DNA of 64,000 bases from Mariniflexile gromovii. GTDB taxonomy: Bacteria; Bacteroidota; Bacteroidia; Flavobacteriales; Flavobacteriaceae. This document shows, piece after piece, positions 45,821-55,700 of this stretch. Location of the stretch: NCBI RefSeq assembly GCF_017814435.1, contig NZ_JAGJCB010000009.1, positions 86,431 through 150,430 on the forward strand. The letters run 5' to 3'. Each line of letters begins with the position of its first letter. The stretch's first letter is position 1. The notes under the pieces are model-generated. The model was not told where the DNA came from, searched no databases, and saw only the letters and a list, made by a program, of their open reading frames with translations. The translations under genes and the position numbers were made by a program.

Positions 45821-47386
45821 ATGAAAAAGTTAAACCTACTATTTATAGGCATGCTATCGGTGTGCTCATTAAGCGCACAAGACATAACTGACGCGTTACG
45901 ATATTCACAAAGTGAAATTCAAGGAACTGCTCGTTTCAGGGCTTTAAGCGGTGCTTTTGGCGCCTTGGGTGGCGATATGAGTGCGGTTAGCATAAACCCT
46001 GCAAGTTCTGCGGTGTTTAGCCAAAGCCATGCTTCTTTCTCCTTTTCAAATGTAGATACTTCAAACGATACTCAATATTTTAACGGTCTTACTTCTAGCA
46101 ACATCTCTAATTTTGATATCAATCAAGGTGGTGCTGCCTTTGTTTTTGAAAACAGGAGTAATTCACCTTGGAGAAAGTTCTCAATAGGTATTGCTTATGA
46201 TAGAACAAATAATTATGATGATAATTGGAGTGCCGTTGGAACAAATACTAATGATGATGTATTTATTCATGACAATGATGTAATAAGAAGTCCTGCCAAC
46301 TCAATTGCTGGATATTTCTTCCTTAATGCAAACGGTAAACGACTAGATCAAATTTCTACTTTACCTGGAGAATCTATAGCTGATGCTTATTCCGATATTG
46401 GTAATGTTTACGGTTTTGGACATCAACAAGCATTTTTAGGATTTGAATCTTTCATTTTAGAAGCAGATGACATAGATGATGATTCTAATACTTTATATTC
46501 ATCAAATTTAGCTTCTGGAAATTTTTTACATGATTATTCATACGTATCTACAGGTTATAACGGAAAAATATCTTTTAACCTAGCAACTCAATATGAAGAC
46601 AATTTATATTTAGGATTAAATTTAAATTCTCATTTTATTGATTATCAAAAATCCACTCAATTATTTGAAAGAAATTCAAACAGTGGCTCTTTAGTTAAAA
46701 ATATTGATTTTAAAAACAACTTATCCACTACTGGTAATGGTTTCTCTTTTCAATTAGGAGGTATTATAAAATTAAGCCCTGAGTTTAGATTGGGTGTTGC
46801 TTTCGACTCCCCTACTTGGTACACTATAACCGAAGAAACAACTCAATACCTTTCAACAGTTCACAGCTATTTTGGCCCAACCGAAACAAAAGTTATCAAT
46901 CCACAAACAGTAAACGTTTACCCTCAATACAAACTACAAACACCTTCAAAACTAACAGGTAGTTTAGCTTATGTATTTGGTACACAAGGGTTATTAAGTT
47001 TTGATTATTCTAGAAAAAATTACAGTAACACAAAATTTAAACCCACATCTGATCCGTTTTTTGCAGACCAAAATGCAGCGATGAGCAATATACTTACCGA
47101 TGCTTCTACATACAGGTTAGGTGGCGAATATAAAATAAAACAACTTAGTTTAAGAGGCGGTTACCGTTTTGAAGAAAGCCCATATAAAGATGGTGTTACC
47201 GTAGGTGATTTATCTGGTTATTCCGTTGGTATTGGTTATAGCTTTGGAAACACAAAGTTAGATGTTACCTACGACCAAGCAAGCAGAACAAACGAAACAC
47301 CTCTATATAATGTAGGTTTAACCGATGCTGCCGTAATTGACCGAACAAACTCTAACGTAACCTTATCATTAAGTTTTAATATTTAA
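45821..47386 (+). CDS. OmpP1/FadL/TodX-type outer-membrane transporter
   Basis: A 521-aa protein with a signal peptide (ending CSLSAQ). The plug-like start DALRYSQSEIQGTARFRALSGAFGALGGDMSA and INPASSAVF is the OmpP1/FadL hallmark. It is followed by beta-barrel strands and a final LSLSFNI. Family members carry hydrophobic compounds across the outer membrane. It is co-directional with the preceding lipoprotein gene and followed by a strong terminator. Confidence 0.92.
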   Translation: MKKLNLLFIGMLSVCSLSAQDITDALRYSQSEIQGTARFRALSGAFGALGGDMSAVSINPASSAVFSQSHASFSFSNVDTSNDTQYFNGLTSSNISNFDINQGGAAFVFENRSNSPWRKFSIGIAYDRTNNYDDNWSAVGTNTNDDVFIHDNDVIRSPANSIAGYFFLNANGKRLDQISTLPGESIADAYSDIGNVYGFGHQQAFLGFESFILEADDIDDDSNTLYSSNLASGNFLHDYSYVSTGYNGKISFNLATQYEDNLYLGLNLNSHFIDYQKSTQLFERNSNSGSLVKNIDFKNNLSTTGNGFSFQLGGIIKLSPEFRLGVAFDSPTWYTITEETTQYLSTVHSYFGPTETKVINPQTVNVYPQYKLQTPSKLTGSLAYVFGTQGLLSFDYSRKNYSNTKFKPTSDPFFADQNAAMSNILTDASTYRLGGEYKIKQLSLRGGYRFEESPYKDGVTVGDLSGYSVGIGYSFGNTKLDVTYDQASRTNETPLYNVGLTDAAVIDRTNSNVTLSLSFNI

Positions 47387-47404
47387 AAGCGTTAATATAA
47401 TTTT

Positions 47405-47438
47405 AAAAAGCCTGAATTTAAAAAGTTCAGGCTTTTTT
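47405..47438. terminator. Intrinsic terminator
   Basis: AAAAAGCCTGAA (47405-47416) pairs with TTCAGGCTTTTTT (47426-47438), with a T-run on the plus strand. It ends the lipoprotein/OmpP1 transcript. Confidence 0.92.
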
Positions 47439-47529
47439 ATTTTTAGTGTAATTTAGTTGATAAAATACAGACAGAGAAAGAAGCAAATTAATTGTTTGTT
47501 AATACAAAACATAAGAAAAGTGTTTTGCT

Positions 47530-47537
47530 TATCTTTG
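47530..47537 (+). promoter_or_regulatory. -7 box for folE (TATCTTTG)
   Basis: TATCTTTG is an exact TAnnTTTG match and lies 118 nt before the chosen folE start. No good -33 TTTG is at the usual spacing. Confidence 0.45.
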
Positions 47538-47654
47538 CAGACCAAAATTGTGATTAAGTTTTACAGATGAAATATCCATAACCAAAAGTTGATACTTAAG
47601 GTAATGATAATATGGATGAACCATGTGACAGATAAAAACAATAGACAACAACGC

Positions 47655-48332
47655 ATGAAAATTGAAAATAACGTAGAAGAATTCGAATCTTTAGGAGATG
47701 ACCACATAGGAACATCGTCTGATACACCTTTAAGAAATGATGCTTTTAAGCTTTCTAACGAAGAAAAAATTGAAATCATTAAAGATGATGTGCGACACAT
47801 TATGGAAACTTTAGGCTTAGATTTAACCGATGATAGTTTAAATGGCACACCCAATCGTGTAGCAAAAATGTTTGTTAAAGAAATTTTTGGTGGTTTAGAT
47901 CCTAAAAGAAAACCAAGCGCTTCTACCTTCGACAACAAATATAAATATGGTGAAATGTTGGTTGAAAAAAACATCACAGTTTACTCAACTTGTGAACACC
48001 ACTTATTACCTATCGTAGGAAAAGCACATATTGCTTACATTTCAAACGGGTCGGTAGTTGGTCTATCAAAAATGAACCGCATTGTAGATTATTACGCTAA
48101 ACGCCCACAGGTTCAAGAACGTTTAACCATACAAATTGTAAAAGAACTTCAAACGGTTTTAAATACCGAAGATGTAGCCTGTGTTATTGATGCCAAACAT
48201 TTATGCGTAAACTCTAGAGGTATTCGCGATATTGAAAGCAGTACGGTTACTTCAGAATTTGGAGGAAAATTCAAAGAAGAGTCAACTCGTAGAGAATTTT
48301 TAGATTATATTAAATTAGATACTAAATTCTAA
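47655..48332 (+). CDS. folE: GTP cyclohydrolase I
   Basis: About 225 aa from the ATG at 47655 (MKIENNVEEFESLGDDH), chosen because homologues start near here and the 22 upstream codons look non-coding. It has the Zn site and catalytic residues in VYSTCEHHLLPIVGKAHIAY, and HLCVNSRGI(R) further on. It converts GTP to dihydroneopterin triphosphate, the first step to folate and pterins. An inverted repeat at 48338-48425 follows. Confidence 0.97.
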   Translation: MKIENNVEEFESLGDDHIGTSSDTPLRNDAFKLSNEEKIEIIKDDVRHIMETLGLDLTDDSLNGTPNRVAKMFVKEIFGGLDPKRKPSASTFDNKYKYGEMLVEKNITVYSTCEHHLLPIVGKAHIAYISNGSVVGLSKMNRIVDYYAKRPQVQERLTIQIVKELQTVLNTEDVACVIDAKHLCVNSRGIRDIESSTVTSEFGGKFKEESTRREFLDYIKLDTKF

Positions 48333-48337
48333 TTTGT

Positions 48338-48425
48338 AAGTTGTTTAGTCGTTTGTTGTTAAGTTGCAATTAATAAATAACTTTACAGCTAAACGACAAA
48401 CAACTTAACAATAAACAACTCACGA
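48338..48425. repeat. Imperfect inverted repeat between folE and cysS
   Basis: AAGTTGTTTAGTCGTTTGTT (from 48338) and CTAAACGACAAACAACTTAA (48389-48408) are largely reverse complementary. The right arm contains the 16-mer also present at 27435. It may act as a weak terminator for folE and belongs to an interspersed repeat family. Confidence 0.6.
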
Positions 48426-48436
48426 CATACCTAATC

Positions 48437-49918
48437 ATGCAGTTATTTAAAGACCAACACATCAAAATATACAATTCACTTACTGGAGCCAAAGAAACGT
48501 TTAAGCCTATTAACGAAGGTTATGTAGGTATGTACGTTTGTGGGCCAACCGTTTATAGCAATGTGCATTTAGGAAACGTGCGAACTTTTATGTCTTTTGA
48601 CATGATTTTTCGCTACCTAAAACATTTGGGCTACAAAGTTCGCTATGTAAGGAATATTACTGATGCTGGTCATTTAGAAAATGATGCCGATGCTGGTGAA
48701 GATAAAATAACAAAAAAAGCTCGTTTAGAACAAATAGAACCTATGGAGGTAGTGCAACGCTACACCGTAGATTTCCACAATATATTAAACACGTTCAATT
48801 TTTTACCGCCTAGTATTGAGCCAACCGCCACGGGTCATATTATAGAACAAATTGAACTTATTAAAGACATCATAGCTAACGGATATGGATATGAAGTAAA
48901 CGGCTCGGTTTATTTTGATGTTCACAAATTCAATGAAACCAACGATTATGGAAAATTAAGCAAGCGGAAGCTAGAGGATTTAATTCACAACACCCGTGAA
49001 TTGGACGGACAAAGCGATAAAAAAAATCCGCAAGATTTTGCACTTTGGAAAAAAGCCGAACCACAGCACATTATGCGTTGGCCATCGCCTTGGGGCGACG
49101 GATTTCCTGGTTGGCATCTAGAATGTACGGCCATGAGTACCAAATATTTGGGCGACCAATTTGATATACACGGTGGTGGCATGGATTTAAAATTTCCGCA
49201 CCACGAATGCGAAATTGCACAAAACGAAGCCGCCAAAGGACAATCGCCCGTAAACTATTGGATGCACGCCAATATGCTGGAATTAAACGGACAACGCATG
49301 TCTAAATCTACCGGAAACACAGTGAATCCAGATGAATTACTTTCGGGAAACAACAAATTTTTCAGTAAAGCATTTGCACCAAGTGTCATTCGTTTTTTTA
49401 TCGCACAAGCACATTACAGGAGCGTGCTCGATTTAACCGATGAAGGTTTATTGGCAAGTGAAAAAGGGTTTTATAGATTGATGGATGCCATTAATTTATT
49501 AGATGGTTTGAGAATATCGGACACATCGTCTATGGATATAAACGCATGGAAACAGAAATGTTACGATGCCATGAACGACGATTTCAACTCCCCTATTTTA
49601 ATTGCGAATTTATTTGAAGCCGTAAAATTCATCAACCAAATTAAAGATGGCTCTTCAAGTATCACTGCTGAAGATTTAGCGCTTTTAAAAGATACCTTAA
49701 ATAGGTTTGTTTTTGATATTTTAGGGTTGGAAAACACTACTGAAAAAGAATCAGGAACAGATAAACTTTCAGGTGCTGTAAATCTTTTAATTAAATTAAG
49801 ACAAGAAGCGAGAGCAAACAAAGATTTTGCCATGTCCGATAAAATCCGTGATGAATTGGCTGCTGTTGGTATTCAATTAAAAGACGGGAAAGAAGGCACA
49901 ACTTTTTCTGTTAATTAG
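48437..49918 (+). CDS. cysS: Cysteinyl-tRNA synthetase
   Basis: A 493-aa class I synthetase. The start has [20 protein letters not shown] with the Zn-binding Cys and the HIGH-like HLGN. Further on are [21 protein letters not shown] and the KMSKS-loop form RMSKSTGNT. Length is normal. It charges tRNA-Cys. A REP-like double hairpin separates it from yidD. Confidence 0.98.
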   Translation: MQLFKDQHIKIYNSLTGAKETFKPINEGYVGMYVCGPTVYSNVHLGNVRTFMSFDMIFRYLKHLGYKVRYVRNITDAGHLENDADAGEDKITKKARLEQIEPMEVVQRYTVDFHNILNTFNFLPPSIEPTATGHIIEQIELIKDIIANGYGYEVNGSVYFDVHKFNETNDYGKLSKRKLEDLIHNTRELDGQSDKKNPQDFALWKKAEPQHIMRWPSPWGDGFPGWHLECTAMSTKYLGDQFDIHGGGMDLKFPHHECEIAQNEAAKGQSPVNYWMHANMLELNGQRMSKSTGNTVNPDELLSGNNKFFSKAFAPSVIRFFIAQAHYRSVLDLTDEGLLASEKGFYRLMDAINLLDGLRISDTSSMDINAWKQKCYDAMNDDFNSPILIANLFEAVKFINQIKDGSSSITAEDLALLKDTLNRFVFDILGLENTTEKESGTDKLSGAVNLLIKLRQEARANKDFAMSDKIRDELAAVGIQLKDGKEGTTFSVN

Positions 49919-49926
49919 AATCTTTT

Positions 49927-49995
49927 GTCATTCCGCACTTGCTGCGGAATCCATATTATAACTTAAAAAAAGATTCCTGCCTTCGCAGGAATGAC
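49927..49995. repeat. REP-like double hairpin (GTCATTCC ... GGAATGAC)
   Basis: Outer arms GTCATTCC (49927-49934) and GGAATGAC (49988-49995) enclose two hairpins, ATTCCGCA-CTTGC-TGCGGAAT and ATTCCTGC-CTTC-GCAGGAAT. The words are common interspersed repeats in flavobacteria. The yidD start codon is only 3 bp away, so the structure would occupy the yidD leader. Confidence 0.8.
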
Positions 49996-49997
49996 GA

Positions 49998-50219
49998 ATG
50001 AAAAAACTACTCATAGCACCGTTTTTATTTTTGATAAAAGTGTACCAAACATTGATATCGCCATTAACGCCTGCAACGTGTAGATACCAACCCACCTGCT
50101 CGCATTACACCAAACAAGCATTACAAAAACATGGGTTATTTAAAGGTGGATGGCTCGCCATAAAACGTATTTTTAGTTGCCATCCTTGGGGAGGCTCTGG
50201 TTATGACCCAGTGCCCTAA
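49998..50219 (+). CDS. yidD: Membrane protein insertion efficiency factor YidD
   Basis: A 73-aa protein with the YidD pattern: an amphipathic N-terminal helix, [16 protein letters not shown] with the conserved Cys residues, and [16 protein letters not shown] at the end. It assists YidC-dependent membrane insertion. Its usual neighbours (rnpA, yidC) are absent here. Confidence 0.96.
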   Translation: MKKLLIAPFLFLIKVYQTLISPLTPATCRYQPTCSHYTKQALQKHGLFKGGWLAIKRIFSCHPWGGSGYDPVP

Positions 50220-50547
50220 TAAGTTTTTGGTTAATTTCACCCACCTATATTTCTTTTTTTTAATTATCCTATTCCCAGGTTACTTCAGTGTATTTTTTAT
50301 TCGAAAATAAAAATAACTCATTAATCCTTTGGCAATTAGGTTTAATTTACTAATTTTAATACATTCCCTAATCTAATTTTTATTAGTTCTCTCACTGCAA
50401 CTTTTTAATAGCAATTGTATATGAAGACCATTTTTTTGAAAACGGTTTTTAAATACATTATTTCATAAGTACTTAATAATTTCTAACCATTACATGTTCG
50501 AATTTGTTAGGTGTTTTTATTTTTTATAAATCTAAAATGAAATCGCT
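50220..50547 (+). other. Intergenic region ahead of the CHAT cluster
   Basis: 328 AT-rich bases with no supported gene. TTTG at 50503-50506 followed 18 nt later by TATAAATC (50525-50532) is a weak promoter candidate for the cluster that starts at 50548. The AT-only pairing TTTTTATT/AAAATAAAAA near 50290-50312 might end yidD transcription. Confidence 0.4.
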
Positions 50548-50970
50548 ATGAATTTAAAAAGAACCACCTTAATTCCATTAGATGATGACTCTCTAGCCGA
50601 ATCAATTTTTAAATCATTTATTGAAAAAGAAATGATGCTTCTTATGGTTATTATTGGAGATACCGATACCATTAGAGAAGCCATCCCAAAAGCAGATAAC
50701 CTAGCTCAACTTTCATATTTTAAAATGGAACGCTGGGTTTTATGGGTACGCAACTACGAAATTCTATCCGAAACTTTAAAAAAGCATTTAAAAGCTTCGG
50801 ATGCTGACAAATCAAAAGAAGACTATAACAATATAAAATGTCTTTGCTTTTCACCCATTTTAGATAAAGTAGACGGTATCATTCTAAAAAATGCCGAACT
50901 ATCTTATGCCAGCCTGCAACAATCTTTTTTCAAAGCACAGGCACATGACGCTCTTGCTGTAAATATCTAA
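50548..50970 (+). CDS. Hypothetical protein, first gene of the CHAT cluster
   Basis: A 140-aa, probably all-helical soluble protein that I do not recognise. There is no signal peptide. Notable segments are FIEKEMMLLMVIIGDTDTI near the start and MERWVLWVRNYEILSETLKKHL in the middle. It lies 12 bp before the next gene and is most likely co-transcribed with it. Confidence 0.7.
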   Translation: MNLKRTTLIPLDDDSLAESIFKSFIEKEMMLLMVIIGDTDTIREAIPKADNLAQLSYFKMERWVLWVRNYEILSETLKKHLKASDADKSKEDYNNIKCLCFSPILDKVDGIILKNAELSYASLQQSFFKAQAHDALAVNI

Positions 50971-50982
50971 AAAACAATTATT

Positions 50983-52731
50983 ATGTATTATTTAAAACGA
51001 ATTTCAACACTTGTATTAGTTTGTTTTACAATAGGTATTCAAGCACAAATAATCAGTGTGATTGAAAACGACAAAGATCAGAAACGCACCATATCACTAA
51101 CCGACAAACAAATAGTTGACATTAATAGCAGTTTGGAAATTCAATTGTCAAAACTACAATTGCTTGACGCCATTCAGCAACAGTTCCCTCAATTAAAACA
51201 ACACTTGGAATTAGAATCCAAACTAATAAAATTACAACAAGCACTGCGCAACCAAAGTGCCGTAATTTCAATTTTAGAAAAACAATTGGCAACAGCCAGT
51301 GAACAGGCCACTTTTTTTGAAATAATGAATGGGTTTTTAACCGACATTCAAAACGACCCACTTTTAAATGAACGCTATAACGATTTGATGGCAAAATTTT
51401 TCAGTACCGATACCTTCGCTCCAGGCACCGTTCCTGAGCCCTATATTTTCTCAAACCTCAACAACGACATGCTGCAAATAGAGCAAGAATTAGCCTCTCT
51501 TGAAGCCGATATATATGCCGTTAGCGTACTGGCATTTAAAAAAGACTCCAGTGGTGGCGACCGCGTACATATACAAAACTACGACACCTATACCAACAGA
51601 GATTATGTGACCATTAAACGCTGGGTTACCAGTTTATCTACCGAACAAAAACAACAACTTGAAGCGCTAAACGATATTGCAAAACAGAATAATTTAAAAA
51701 AAACCAATGTTTTTAATGAGTTAAAAATTAAACTGTTAGAAGAATTTAAAAGCATCACATGTATCAAAGATTTTAAAAACAACAGTATTGAATTTATAAA
51801 TAATATTCAGTTAAACGATGTGGTTCCAACCGAAGTTAAAAATAAAATAGAGCAACTGAATCTGCTAATTACTCGGTTTGAAACCCTTTTTCTACTTTTA
51901 AAAACAGACATGGACCAATGGCAAATTACTTTGCTATTGGATATTAAAAGTGAAGTTGAAACCATCGTTACTCTATTAAAAACGATTGATACAAATTTTT
52001 CAGATGTAACTACACTCATCAATCAAACACGTGTCAAAACTAAATTTATGCCATTAGTTTCAGAATTCAACACCTGCTACGCCACCATAAACAAAGATTT
52101 TGAGACCTTAAAACAAGGTGCTGCCCTACTATTCAATCTTCAGAATAACTATATAGCAAATAAAGCCATAGGTACTGAAGTGCTCGCTTTTACATTGGAT
52201 AATTTACCAGATAAGGGATATATTAACCTAAAAGGAACAGGGCAACGAAAAAACGGTGACGAGTTATTAATTGAGTTGGTACTTAGACTCCCCTCAGCCG
52301 TTGAAAATGCTCCAGAACAGGTAGTCACCATTGAACAACGGGAATTTATAATGCAATTAACCGGACCACGATCTGAAGTTGCCATTGGATTAATATTTGC
52401 CAACCCTATTAATAAAGAAGACTTAAATCTGCAAAACGACCGCAACTTCTTTTATACCCCATCGGCTGCTTTGTTATTAAAATTTGGCTCCAATAAGTCC
52501 CATTTCTATAATGATTTTTTAGACTTTGGAATAGGTCTGAATTTTGCGACACCCGATTTTAATACCGACGGTACACCCGAATTTGGTACAGGAATCATCA
52601 CCACTGCCTTTAAAAATATTATAAGCGCAGGGGTTAATTACAACCTAACACTAGACAGTTTTTACTGGTTTTTTGGTGTGAATCTCCCATTTAATCTTCC
52701 TGGAATTCCAATTAACAATATTAAAAATTAA
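50983..52731 (+). CDS. Secreted coiled-coil protein with barrel-like C-terminus, function unknown
   Basis: A 582-aa protein with a signal peptide (residues 1-21, ending GIQAQ). Residues about 40-110 and 260-400 are heptad-rich, helical and Gln/Leu/Lys-rich. The last 170 residues are strand-like (AALLLKFGSNKSHFYNDFLDFGIGL, and YNLTLDSFYWFFGVNLPF near the end) and resemble an outer-membrane or surface beta domain. No family is recognised. It ends 3 bp before the giant CHAT gene, so the products may work together. Confidence 0.72.
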   Translation: MYYLKRISTLVLVCFTIGIQAQIISVIENDKDQKRTISLTDKQIVDINSSLEIQLSKLQLLDAIQQQFPQLKQHLELESKLIKLQQALRNQSAVISILEKQLATASEQATFFEIMNGFLTDIQNDPLLNERYNDLMAKFFSTDTFAPGTVPEPYIFSNLNNDMLQIEQELASLEADIYAVSVLAFKKDSSGGDRVHIQNYDTYTNRDYVTIKRWVTSLSTEQKQQLEALNDIAKQNNLKKTNVFNELKIKLLEEFKSITCIKDFKNNSIEFINNIQLNDVVPTEVKNKIEQLNLLITRFETLFLLLKTDMDQWQITLLLDIKSEVETIVTLLKTIDTNFSDVTTLINQTRVKTKFMPLVSEFNTCYATINKDFETLKQGAALLFNLQNNYIANKAIGTEVLAFTLDNLPDKGYINLKGTGQRKNGDELLIELVLRLPSAVENAPEQVVTIEQREFIMQLTGPRSEVAIGLIFANPINKEDLNLQNDRNFFYTPSAALLLKFGSNKSHFYNDFLDFGIGLNFATPDFNTDGTPEFGTGIITTAFKNIISAGVNYNLTLDSFYWFFGVNLPFNLPGIPINNIKN

Positions 52732-52734
52732 CCT

Positions 52735-55700
52735 ATGGCTAAAACAGCTAAAATATTAGGAATAGAGCATGATGTAAAATCGTTTAACCACACGGTTCCA
52801 AACACACTTGAACAACAATTTGAGTTAAAATCTTATATTGAAGTTACTTCCAATCGTGCCGCTAACACCGTTAATACCATAACCCTAGAAGAAAACGATC
52901 TTATTGCCATACAATTTACCGATAACACGGAATGGATAGGACACCCTGAAGATGTACAGGCTATTTATGATGAAAAAACGGTAACCAAACGGTCATTATA
53001 TAGTGAAGACTATATTTTTGATATTCAAATCATTTCAGAAGATGCCAATCGTGGTGTTATAAAACGTGCTTTAGTGAAGGTTTTTAGTGTTTTTACACCT
53101 AAGAAAGTTGCTGAGGTGGCCATCATGGAATTGGCTAAATCTTATGATAAAAAAATTCAACCAAATCCAGATTTATATCAAATAGATTCCAATTTAAAAA
53201 GAATCAAATATACCACCCCAAGTAATACCTCTAAGCCATTTTTACTTTTACTTCATGGTACGTTGTCCACTTCCATCGATGCATTTTACAACTTAAACAA
53301 CAACAATTCTGCATGGGATGATATTGTTGCCAAATATGGCAGCCGCATTTGGGCGCTGGAACATTATACACTTTCGGTAAGCCCGCTTCAAAACGCTCTC
53401 GATTTTTTAAAAGCTTGTCCCACAGGATGCACTATTGACATCATAAGTCATTCCCGTGGTGGTCTAGTTGCAGACATTTTAGCAAAATGCGACCATAGAA
53501 ATACCGTTACCGGATTCAACAATAAAGAAATAGACATCTTAAAAAGCGGCGGCGAAAAAGCGCATTGGGAATATATGGAAGCTATTAATATGATAGCAAA
53601 AAGCAAAAAGTTAACTGTAAATAAAGTGATTCGGGTGGCAGCACCAGCTAGTGGCACTACCATTTTATCGCGTCGGGCAGATCATTTTTTCAATTTATTT
53701 TTGAATGCTGTTTCCATAGCCTTTGGAATTGCCAACCCACTTTACCACTCGGTTAAAGCTTTTCTATTGGAACTGGTGAGCCAAAAAGATGACCCCGAAG
53801 TATTACCCGGTTTAAACGCTATGATGCCAGAATCCATGTTTCAAAAAATGATGAACATTTCTGGTTCTGTGGTAGAAAGCGACTTATATAATATTGCGGG
53901 CGACTCTGAAGTAGGTGGCATCAACTTCAGTTCACTAAAAGTCATTCTTGCCAATTTGTTTTATCGCGAAGCAAATGATTTGGTGGTAGATACCAGACGT
54001 ATGGAGCACGGGGTTGTTAGAAAAAACGGCTTTTACAAACACATTTCCCAAGGCAGTGACACCAATCATTTTAACTACTTTTCAGAAAATGGTTCCTGCG
54101 CAGCCATATTGGAAGCCTTACATGCCACCAATCAAAACCCTGTTACCTTATATACCAAGTCGTTATACATTGATGGTGAACGTGGTATTTTATTGGATGC
54201 CCTTTCCCTTAAAGGTGTTCGGTATGCTCCTACTAAAATCACTCGCGATGTTGTCATCATTGTACCTGGCATTATGGGGTCTACCATTTCCCAAAATGGC
54301 GACCACCTTTGGGTAGATATGCGTAAAATAAATGATGGCGGTATAGCCAAAAACCTAAATATTAGCGCAAGCAATGTAGAAGCCAGTGGTGTTATTGAAA
54401 AATATTATAATGATTTGGCAGAACATCTTTTGGGGCAATATGATGTGATAACGATGGAGTTCGATTGGCGAAAATCATTAAAAGATGCCGCTAAGATATT
54501 AAAAGACAAAATCGAGACTGTTTTAAAATATCAGAATATTAAAGTACATATTATTGCTCATTCCATGGGAGGACTTTTGGTGCGTCAATTTATGATGAAC
54601 TTTCCCAATGTGTGGACTGATTTCAGCCAAAACGAATCCAATAAATTCATTATGTTGGGCACGCCTTGGCTAGGTTCCTATTTAATAATGGAAGTACTTA
54701 CAGGTCATAGCAGTCGTGTGAAACAATTAGCTGCCATCGATTTTAAAAACAACAGAGCCGATCTATTAAAAGTATTTTGGAAATACCCGGGTATTTTTGA
54801 ATTGATGCCTATTGAAGAGGGTTCCGATCGCGATTTTTGGGATCCCAACTTTTGGAAAGCTTTGGATAAGGAGACTGAATTAAAGGACATGCCAAATCCG
54901 GATACCAACACGAAATCACTATCAGGATTTAAAGATTATAGAAAAGATGTTCTAGATTATTTGAAAACTTTAGAAGAAAAAGCTTTTAAAAACATTTATT
55001 ACATCTGCGGACAAGCGGATAAAACCGTTTTTGATTATTCGTTCGAAAACCGTTTTTTATCACGTAAAAAAAAGTTGGTTTACAAAGCAACCTCTTTTGG
55101 TGATGGAAGCGTTACTTGGGCTTCAGGAATTCCAAAACAATTATTAAACAGCAATCGTTTATATTACACACAAATATCGCATGGTGATTTAGCAAACGAT
55201 TCGGATATTTTCCATGGTATTTCTGAAATTTTATCAACCGGAAGCACCAATGCACTCAGTACCCAAAAACCAGCCTTAAGGGGTGGTGAAATCATTTCTG
55301 AAGTATATGACGCTCCAGAACCCGCTTACAATTCCGATGCCGTTATTAACGCTATTTTCGACATAAAAAAACAAGAAAAAACCAAAAACTCCTCATTCAA
55401 TGTTAAGGTGATCCATGGCGATTTAAGGGTGGCATCGTACCCTGTTATGGTGGGTCATTTCTTCATGGATCTCATTTTAAGTGCCGAAAAAGCATTGGAC
55501 GAATATTTAGAAAGACGCCTTACCCAAAGAATGAGTATTGGCCATTATCCAGGGCAAGTTGGTGAAAGTGAAGTGTTTTTCAACTTAAACACACAACCAA
55601 AAGGCGCCATAGTTTGCGGATTAGGAAGTACCGAAGGACTCACCCATTATTTACTATCAAATGCTGTAAAACAGGCAACACTAAAATATGCCATGTTTAT

